Of a DNA stretch of 64,000 nt, positions 56,459 to 64,000 are shown piece after piece. The translations under genes and the position numbers were made by a program. Each line of letters opens with the position of its first letter. Position 1 is the stretch's first letter. Origin of the DNA: Gonapodya sp. JEL0774 (taxonomy: Eukaryota; Monoblepharomycota; Monoblepharidomycetes; Monoblepharidales; Gonapodyaceae); the NCBI GenBank assembly GCA_027604505.1, contig JADIIX010000034.1, positions 62,001-126,000 of the forward strand, in the 5' to 3' direction. The notes beneath the pieces were generated by a model. That model was given only the letters and a program-made list of their open reading frames with translations. It had not been told where the DNA came from and did no database searches.

Positions 56459-57338
56459 ATGACTCGACAGCCACTTTCGATTGTCTCTATCTTAGGCAGT
56501 GTCAGAGATGGACGACTCGGCATCAAAGTAGCAGAGTACATCAACCGAGTAGCTTCCAAAAATGGTAAGCATGCGATAGACGTTCTTGCGATGCAGATTC
56601 ACGTAACTCTCAAGTGCGCTCCAGGTCACAACCTTACTTTCATCGATTGCGCGAAACCCGAATGGGATCTCCCAATGCTCCGAAAGCGGTTCATGGACTA
56701 CGGACCGAACGAGCAAAGTTCGTGTGTCTCGACCTCGCCCAATCGCTGGCATCAGCTCACGTGATCTCCTTTTAGTTCCCACCAGCTTGACAACCCTCCA
56801 CAAGTTATTCTCCGAAGCAGATGCTTTCATTCTCATAACTCCCGAGTACAACCAGAACGCTGCACCCGCTCTCACCAACATGTTGGACCACTTTCTCCCC
56901 GAGTGAGACTCAATTGCAAATTCGTCCACGTGGATGTCCACTCCAGCTAATCCGTTTTTTTCCGCAGGTTCAACAAGAAAGTAGCGGGTATCGCAAGCTA
57001 TAGCATCTCTTTTGGAGCTGCACGTATCGGAGGTTTGTTGGCAACATATGGTAGCCCAGTAGATTGGACTGTCACCTCTAACTATCAACACACGGACACC
57101 CCCCCCCCCCCCCCCCCCCCTACGCACAGGCTCTGCTCTCCGCCCCATGTGCGCTCAGTTGGGCATGGTAGCAACTCCCTTGTCACTGACGTGGCCCAGT
57201 TTGACGAGCACGAGTTTCGATGAGTCCGGAACTCCTAAAGATCAGATGTCAATACAATCGGTCGCCGCGTTTGTGCAGGAGCTGGAATTCTATGGACTGG
57301 CAATCAAGAACGCGAGGGAAGAGCAGGGGAAGCTGTGA
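56459..57338 (+). CDS. NADPH-dependent FMN reductase (flavodoxin-like fold)
   Basis: Small flavin reductase/quinone reductase type. ATG 56459: LSIVSILGSVRDGRLGIKVA is the FMN-phosphate-binding loop. Then HNLTFIDCAKPEWDLPMLRK, SLTTLHKLFSEADAFILITP EYNQNAAPALTNMLDHFLPE with the family TPEYN motif, KVAGIASYSISFGAARIG, LRPMCAQLGMVATPLS, and C-terminal VAAFVQELEFYGLAI. About 210 residues, normal for the family. Introns: GTAAGC...CCAG, GTTCGT...TTTTAG, GTGAGA...CGCAG and GTTTGT...CACAG; the last has a 22-C homopolymer just before its acceptor. The motif order is complete. Confidence 0.82.
57099..57120 (+). repeat. 22-nt C homopolymer inside an intron
   Basis: Uninterrupted C at 57099-57120, followed by TACGCACAG, the 3' splice site of the last intron of the FMN reductase gene. 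It occupies the place of the polypyrimidine tract. Confidence 0.85.
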
Positions 57339-57966
57339 TTGTCGATGTTGTAAACAAGTCCTTGGGAAACACTGTTTGTTATGGAGTCCTAGAGAACGTC
57401 AGCACAATCAAACATCGTATATATATACTGCAGTGAATCACATGATCACTCTGAGTTACATTTTACTTTTAATTGGGTGAAAAGATGGTGCTGTGGTCCG
57501 GTTCCGCAAACAGCATGATGTTCGGAGTTCCTCACCAACGGTGCATTACCAGTTCCTGTACAACCTTGAGTTACAATGCACAATCTTCTGCTCATTTGAG
57601 TGATTTGCCCTTCCATTACTATTCCGGAACCGTGCACTCCCTCCCCCCTAATCACCGGTTTGTCTTCCGTGGAGATACGCGGAAGTACCCGAAACGAGTA
57701 CACTGATATTAGTTAAAAAAAACTCATTTGTCTTGGGAAGCCTCTAGGATAATATGTTCGTGAATGGGTTGCTCAATCTGTATCCAAAGAGGGGAGCCAA
57801 TTCAATTCCAAGGCACACTGGTGATTTCGAAAGCGAAAGAAAGAGTGAGACCACCGTTTATTCACCAGAACACGAGTGGAGCGGATGATTACCCTTTCGA
57901 TAACAGGCTGAACTACCTCAATGACAATCTGTTTCACCACTCCAACGGAGTCAGGTAGTGCCGCAT
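57339..57966. other. Region between FMN reductase and allergen-like gene, no firm gene
   Basis: A 77-codon plus frame (57473-57706) contains GEKMVLWSGSANSMMFGV and ends RFVFRGDTRKYPKRVH. It faintly recalls the end of an AlkB-type dioxygenase but lacks the His/Asp ligands. A second plus frame (57764-57958) reads DYPFDNRLNYLNDNLFHHSN with no known domain. No splice links were convincing. Confidence 0.3.
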
Positions 57967-58645
57967 TCAGTCGACAGTAACAGCAAACTTACTCTTATTG
58001 ATTTCGGGCTCCCTCTGGACTGTCTCGTAGACAACGGCAAGCACATGAACTTCGTCATGCACAGCCGCTGCTTGTGCTTGGTGTTTCGCGTCTTCCATTG
58101 GCTATGAAGGACGATCGAGAAAAGTGCAAGACTGCTTTATTGCATGCTCGATGATCAGCATAGAGAGAAAGCCTCACAGACTGGGTTCTTGGTAATTGTG
58201 GACCTTTTCTCGCTCTTCTTGGCGATCAACAACATTCTCTCCTTCCACGATTCTTTCGGTCAACGGCTGAATTACTTGTTGTACCTCCGGGCGGACCATT
58301 AATCGTGTAACTTCGGGTCTGAACCGTCAATGCGGTTGAGTGTTGTGAGTCTTTATTGTTGGTAATCTCACAGTGCGTATCGATCGAACGGAGTGTTGTT
58401 TTCTGTGACGCACCTGACTTCCTCCACGATCTTCGGCACGATCTGCTCATGAACCACAGGTGTCCAAACTTTTCTTTAATGTATATGTGGTCTCATCAAG
58501 ATTGATTTGACAGCGCCAGCGAGCGATATAGACCACGCACCTGCACCAACGAGTGATCATCAACAAAAGCGGACTCAGCTGTACGAGAAAGCTCCGTCTG
58601 ATGGATTGGCTCAATACATTCGGTGTCTCGGATGGTGATGGACAT
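57967..58645 (-). CDS. LEA/allergen-like stress protein, paralog 1
   Basis: Four or five exons. ATG 58645: MSITIRDTECIEPIHQTELS, then splice to KVWTPVVHEQIVPKIVEEV, FRPEVTRLMVRPEVQQVIQP LTERIVEGENVVDRQEEREK, and MEDAKHQAQAAAVHDEVHVL ending SKFAVTVD. The pattern of repeated P-x-V/I-x-E/Q-x-I/V with charged heptad-like helices matches small fungal hydrophilic proteins annotated as allergens or late-embryogenesis-abundant-like, which accumulate under stress. It has no signal peptide or enzyme motif. It is followed by a second, shorter paralog on the same strand. Confidence 0.6.
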
Positions 58646-58862
58646 TTTCGAAAGGAGCCCACGTAAAGACGTCGCCCCTCTCCTGATATAGTAAAACCGC
58701 CATATGACTCTAGCACGCCACCAACAAAGATCATGTGCCTTTGGTAACACCTCATGTAATTACGTAGACAATAACCGAAACTGCGGTGAATGCTATATGT
58801 TTTAGGAACTCCAAACAGCGTTCGGACACGAATTCAGTGATTATTAACCCTGTTCGAAACCT

Positions 58863-59312
58863 TCAACACTCCTTCTCATAATCCTTGAGGCCATGGGCTG
58901 CTTGCTCCAACTTTGCCTCTCCTCGAAGGACAGGGTCCGCTTGATCAGAACTTATCGGTGGAAGAATCTTGACGGGATTCACTGTTGGGGAGAAAGAAAG
59001 CCCGGAAACCCCGATTACAGCAAGGAAATCCACCCAATTCGCAAATGAAGACTTACTTCGGTAACATGCTCAATGATCGGCTTGTTGACCTATTGGAAAC
59101 AGTTCAAAGGTGGATTTCATGAGAGAGATTGTCTTGATCGACTTACATTAACACGTGTGGTCTTCAAAGTCTCCCGTTCGATGACGGGTTGGATCTCCTC
59201 GGAAACTTTGGGCTTTACAACTATAGAAGACGTGAGTCAAAATTAATTTGAGGCCACCAAATGAAGAATTTCAAGCACTCTCTTCTCGGATGTTACGTGC
59301 GTTGGCTGCCAT
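58863..59312 (-). CDS. LEA/allergen-like stress protein, paralog 2
   Basis: ATG 59312: MAANARNIREE joined across GTGCTT...TATAG to IVKPKVSEEIQPVIERETLK, then VNKPIIEHVTE and a last exon NPVKILPPISSDQADPVLRG EAKLEQAAHGLKDYEKEC. This is the canonical short form of the family: KPxVxEEIQPVIxRE, a second PIxEHVTE unit, and the terminal ILPPIS motif. About 90 residues. The final intron needs the donor A|GTCTTC to keep frame, slightly non-standard. It is divergent from the DEAH helicase gene across about 400 bases. Confidence 0.65.
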
Positions 59313-59711
59313 AGTTTTGAAATGGGTTGATGACTGTGTTCTTATTAGAGTTTACAGTTTTATGCACATTTTATACCCCGTTTTGGGATGACCTCACCGC
59401 TGAAGAGACGAGCACTCATTGAAATTCATTTTAATGTTCAGGTCATTGAAATCACAGAGAAAATTGAATGCTGCTGCGAGATGCGTGAGTTGATGTACTC
59501 TACTTCCCACTTTCCCAATAAAGTTGGAAGTAAAACATACTAAGTACAGCTGAGGAAACGTGCACATGCCAGAGGTTCGCATCTATGAGCGAAATTTAAT
59601 TGATTTCGTGGGCAGCGAGTTGTGAGAACAAATGATGCTGGGTCGCTTCACACAAAAAAGCCAACACATTGTTCCCCAATCCTTCTCTTTCATTTTCAAG
59701 TGGTCCCAAAT
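59313..59711. promoter_or_regulatory. Divergent promoter region (allergen-like gene / DEAH helicase)
   Basis: About 400 bases separate the two start codons. It is A/T-richer than the flanking genes, with TTTATACC near 59369 in either reading. No separate gene is recognised. The helicase frame is open upstream of the chosen ATG, so its leader could encode a few more residues. Confidence 0.4.
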
Positions 59712-62700
59712 ATGCATCGTGGACGACGTACATCACTCGCACAGAGGGGACGCTTTGGCAATCAAAGGTATTCGGATCGGGGAGGATTTGAAATCGACGG
59801 AGCTTCAGGGCGGAGTGGACGTAACCGAAGAAGTCAGATCACAAATCAGCAGTCACCTGAGAGTTTTGGCTCATGGGAACTTGAGAGCAACTCTTTGGAA
59901 GACAGGAGTCGTGGCATTGTGGAGGAGTCTGGCCACGTACCGGCACAGGAACGACCGTCTGACGCGTCCCATTCTTCGGGGACCGCCCCAGTGTCGCCCT
60001 CTCGCACTTTCGTTGATGGGTGGACACGGCAGCAGAGCCACGAAAGCCAAGACTTGCGAATGACGTCAGCTCGTCCGTCCATGGGACATTCACCAAAACA
60101 GGGAACTCGGCTTCCATCCGGCGAAATTCGACCATTCTGGAGACTCCGTACACGAGATTCAAGTGCTAAGCACGGTGGACCGTCACCCATACAGTCGCCT
60201 CCTCACTCCAGGTGGGATGAGGGGGACACGGAGCCCCCCTCGGAGGATTCTAAATCCTCTGAAAGCCATATTGTCCCTACCTTCTTTGGCACTCGGACTC
60301 GCGTTCACGGTCGTGGAAGCCAGGACGCTCGGTTGGCAACTTCGTTTGTTTTCGCAACATCGGACACATTTAAATCCCTAACTCGGTCAACTGATCAAGC
60401 CATAAATGGGGTTTCGAGTCGAGCTCCAACACAGGGAATTCTTCCCAAACAAGCAAGTCGGAGCTTTGCTGGGATGATTGTTGATTCCAATAGTCACGTC
60501 TGGAGTGTAGAGGGTAGAATGACTCAAGAAGGCTCAACAGCAAGTGGATCTGGAGTTGCAGATGTGAGTGGACTACCCGGAAGCTTCATCCTGACATTAT
60601 ATTTGATTGAGATGGCCTCCGTTCTTCCATCATTCGAAGTTACAAGAAGAGCCACCCCCCCCCCTACCAGCCTCGAACATTGCCATTATCGGCACCGCAA
60701 CATATTGCCCAAGATTCAAACCTCTCACCACTACAACATCTATCGCCTCATCCGAGTTATCCCCTCTCGGTAGTCTCTGAGCGCTTTCCGAGCATATCAG
60801 AGCAGTCCGTTGATCGCTCGGTGTGGAATGATCCAAAACAGTTCTCCACTGAACCACTGCTTGCGGATGGCGGGCCTTCTCTTCCTGATCAGAACGTACG
60901 CACATCGACAAAGGCCCGCTCACTACCAATGTTATCATTGGAGGAATCACATGCACCGTTGTCCAGTCCGCCACGTCCACAAAATGGGCCAAAGTGGCAC
61001 GTTGCTGAAGATCACTCTCATCGATCTGGATCCATTTCCAAGAAGATAATTGCGGATGAGGAACAGCACTTGCTTGAGGAAAAAAACCCACAGACGATCC
61101 AGTTGGAATCTCCTGCGCTGCAAGCTAGTGCATTCGAAAACCCAGCTCTAAATCCGCACGAAGAAAATTGGGAAGGGGGAGTTCCAGACCGACACATGCG
61201 GCGAGTCACCAATCCTGTTACTCCGCTTTTGGGAACAGGTCTTGCGATCGCGGAAGGCGTCGTTGTTTATGAGTTGCAGACACCTCCTAAGCGAATTAAC
61301 GCCGAAAGCAACACCAATCTGGAGAAATCGGCTGATTCGGGTTTTGATGACTATGGCTTGAATGATGAAATGGGAGTTCTCCCCGCTGCCGAGCGGTGTA
61401 CGACCATGCAGAACAAGCCCACCGTCCAACTCCCTCCACCACCGTCTGATCCGAATCTCGAAATCGCTCAAATCATTCCACTATCTCTCAACTCCATCCA
61501 AACCGCGAATCTTGTTCAGGTCGGTCTGTTGGTAAAGAAACCGCTTTCATCCACAGTGTTGGCCCTTTCGTCCCTACCCGACTCGGCACACACCCCTGTA
61601 CTCCCACCGACAGAAGATTTTCTTAAATCAAAATCAGAACGCTTGGAGTTGAAGCTGTTTGCCGACATAGAGAGCTACAAGCTCGGTCCTGACGGGGTGC
61701 AAACCCGCCTGAAACCCAGGTTGACAGTACCAGTAGCATTGTATCGAGAGCAAATCGAAACGGCCCTTCGAAATTCAGACGTAGTTGTCATTGTTGGCGA
61801 CACAGGAAGTGGCAAAGTGAGTTGTGGATTCTTAAGCGCAACTGCGATCAAGAGTAACCCTCGAAGGTCAACAACCTGTCAGACTACGCAAGTACCTCAA
61901 ATGATTCTGGATACACGTATTCGTGATGGAGAAGGGGCGCGATGTAATATTGTGGTAACTCAACCCCGGTGAGTATTAACTTATATTTCTATCTCGCATC
62001 TCACGTGTGCTGACACTCACCGAGCAGGAGGATGGCCGCAATTAGCGTGGCTCAGAGAGTTTCCGAAGAACGCGGTGAATCCATTGGGGGTACCGTTGGA
62101 TATCAGGTTCGGTTTGACGGGATCCCCCCGAACGAGCACGGTTCAATACTGTATTGTACCACTGGGACACTCCTTCGCAAGATGCACGATAGCACCCGTC
62201 GCAAAGGCTCCTCTACTGATTTAAATAATGTGCCACTTGATCCATTTGATAGGCTTACTCATCTTATCATTGACGAGGTGCATGAGCGTGATATTCACAT
62301 AGTTGAGTGTTCGGAAATGAGTATTTACAAATACTCACGCTAAACCAATGTGTAATTGGTAGGACTTCCTGCTTCTTGCTGCGAAAAGATCATTGATTGC
62401 TCGTCAAGCCTCTGGTCTTCGACCTGTCAAGCTGATTCTGATGGTTAGTCGTGCACTGTCCTCGACCTTCCCAACACTTTCTACATTAAATGCCTTTTAG
62501 AGTGCAACAATTCACGCAGACTCATTTGCGCGTTATTTCGCGCAGCTGGGTGGGACGCGGACATCTCCTGGCCCCGTGCCGATAGTTGATGTGCCCGGGA
62601 GATTGCACGATGTCCAACGCATTTTCCTTGAGGAAATTGTCCTCAAACTGCGGAAGGAGATCACCGAAAAGGATGCACCACAGCTACATTCAATTGAAAC

Positions 62701-64000
62701 CACTCGATACATTGAGCGGGAGCGTCGGACAGTAGCGAAGGCTTTGGAGACTATACGCGGATCAACAAAAGCCGAATTTATCACAATGGGAACGCGTGCA
62801 TCAACTGGACATTATAGTCAGACACGATGGGCAGCCGCAGAGAGTGAATTCGGCATGGACCACATCCCTTATGGATTGATGGCCACCCTGATCGCTCACG
62901 TTTGCGCGACGAGAACAGATCATGGTGCTATTATGGTGTTCTTGCCGGGATGGTAAGAGCTATTAGCTCCTTTTAAGTAGCATCGTTGATGATCTCTGGT
63001 ATTCCGTCGAACCTAAGGGAAGAGATCCGCACACTTCCCCAAATGTTGCATACGGACACTTCTCCCATCATATCTGCGCAACAGTTTTCTGACCCTCGCA
63101 GATATCAATTTCACGTTCTACACTCAGCCGTTCCTGTCCGACAACAGCAAGAGATTGTTGACCCACCACGCTTTGGCACCGTCTTTCGGCGTATTATCCT
63201 TTGCACTAATATTGCCGAGACTTCACTCACTGTTCCTGATGTGACTGTGGTAATTGACTCTGTGAAATGTAAAGAAAAGCGCTACGATCCAAACCGTCGC
63301 ATGTCGGATCTCGTCACCACCTGGTGTTCTCACGCCAATGCCATTCAACGCGCTGGCCGAGCGGGTCGTGTGCGGGACGGACTATACTTTGCTATGGCAT
63401 CGAAAGATCGCTTTGAGAATGTGCTTGCGCCTTATCAGGTGCCTGAAATTGCACGATCGGACTTACAAGAGGTGTGCCTTGGTGTGCGAGCACTTGTACC
63501 CACGACGAACGAGAGAAGATCGGAGTCTGTGGCGGAAGTTCTTAGTGGAGCAATGTTGCCACCAGATACGGCAGCGGTACAGCAGGCAATGAGAGCATTG
63601 AGCGCGATTGGAGCAGTGGACGAGAATGAGAATCTTACCTCTCTCGGTAAGTGCCCGGGTGTTGGCGCAATTGAGCTTTCCTCTTCAACTCACGTAGACG
63701 GACAGGATCTGTTCTCTCTGAGCTCCCGGTTGGACCACCATTAGGACTCATGACAATTCTTGGGGTCGCATTCAAGTGCCTAGATCCCATCCTCACGCTC
63801 GCGACCTCCTGCACTGGTAAAGAAGCATTCTTCTACCCCGCGAACCGCAAACAGCAGGTCACGTCGGCCAAACTACACCGCTGGGCGCGTGGTGAAAGAT
63901 CTGATCCACTTCTGTTCCTCAACGTGTGGGACGAGTGGCGAAGGCGCAAACTGGCAGCAGGGGGAATGAATGCAGTGAGGGGAGGAGGATCGACGGACGA
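59712..64000 (+). CDS. DEAH-box RNA helicase (DHX36/DHX57-like), 3' end outside window
   Basis: ATG 59712 starts MHRGRRTSLAQRGRFGNQRY, an RG-rich head followed by about 650 disordered residues. The helicase core: motif I VVIVGDTGSGK|TTQVPQMIL (split by an intron), Ia VVTQPRR, DGIPPNEHGSILYCTTGTLL, motif II IIDEVHERD, motif III ILMSATIHADSF, IMVFLPGW, motif V CTNIAETSLTVPDVTVVIDS, motif VI NAIQRAGRAGRV, then the winged-helix region (AMRALSAIGAVDENENLTSL) and LPVGPPLGLMTILGVAFKCL DPILTLA (ratchet domain). The pattern matches the DHX29/36/57 clade that unwinds RNA or G-quadruplexes. The intron at 60564-60670 ends in a C-run. The reading frame is still open at 64000, so the OB-fold C-terminus is missing. 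Confidence 0.85.
60655..60664 (+). repeat. 10-nt C homopolymer at an intron 3' end
   Basis: C-run followed by TACCAG, the 3' splice site of the first helicase intron (60564-60670). It is the second case in this window where a pure C tract takes the place of the polypyrimidine tract. Confidence 0.7.

Noticed and set aside
57473-57706. AlkB-like dioxygenase fragment.
   Set aside because: Only a weak GDxVxxSG-like resemblance; the iron-binding His/Asp and substrate Arg are not seen and no neighbouring exons complete the fold.
1-64000. tRNA genes, rRNA, CRISPR arrays, complete transposons.
   Set aside because: I scanned for T-loop-like GGTTCGAATCC boxes, long direct repeats and transposase/reverse transcriptase motifs and found none convincing; eukaryotic context makes CRISPR implausible.

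Overview
This is a nuclear, intron-dense eukaryotic window. Nearly every gene is broken by short spliceosomal introns (GTGAGT/GTAAGT-type donors, CAG/TAG acceptors, mostly about 45-100 nt), intergenic gaps are short, and no tRNA, rRNA, CRISPR or complete transposon was seen. Gene content points to a fungus: a GRAM-domain sterol glucosyltransferase, dihydroxyacid dehydratase (ILV3), COX16, a fungal-type LEA/allergen-like tandem pair, a secreted PL3 pectate lyase and a FluG-type glutamine synthetase. An intact MCM9 gene, which is absent from model yeasts, suggests an early-diverging, chytrid-like lineage able to attack plant pectin. The lineage is an inference and was not tested.

Layout. 0-9.7 kb: secreted pectate lyase (minus), sterol 3-beta-glucosyltransferase (plus), RING-H2 protein (minus), and a broken inverted copy of the pectate lyase 5' end. 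10-17.9 kb: mitochondrial phosphate carrier, histidine phosphatase, MCM9 and a small coiled-coil protein, all plus. 18.1-27.8 kb: minus-strand block with a disordered acidic protein, an SLC35F5-like transporter, a large membrane/coiled-coil protein and an acyl-CoA synthetase. 29-32.2 kb: ILV3. 32.5-35.5 kb: HSL-type esterase and COX16 (minus). 35.8-42.6 kb: N-acetylneuraminate-lyase-like aldolase, a class I glutamine amidotransferase (GATase), then a gene that reads as a GST-hemerythrin-GATase fusion whose GATase module has lost its catalytic Cys. 42.8-46.2 kb (minus): bacterial-type amino-acid-binding protein and a sterol desaturase/fatty-acid hydroxylase. 46.7-57.3 kb (plus): glutamine synthetase I-like gene, WD40 protein with SUMO-interacting motifs, 3-hydroxybutyrate dehydrogenase, NADPH-FMN reductase. 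58-59.3 kb (minus): two allergen/LEA-like paralogs. 59.7-64 kb (plus): DEAH-box helicase running off the window.

The most unusual part is 37.9-42.6 kb. A catalytically intact amidotransferase sits directly upstream of a paralog fused to thiol-transfer (GST) and di-iron/oxygen-sensing (hemerythrin) modules, and that paralog has Gly in place of the nucleophile Cys. Most other genes are housekeeping and show no operon-like functional logic. Exon structures were worked out by eye from reading frame, splice-site consensus and family motifs; 5' ends are often the least certain part.
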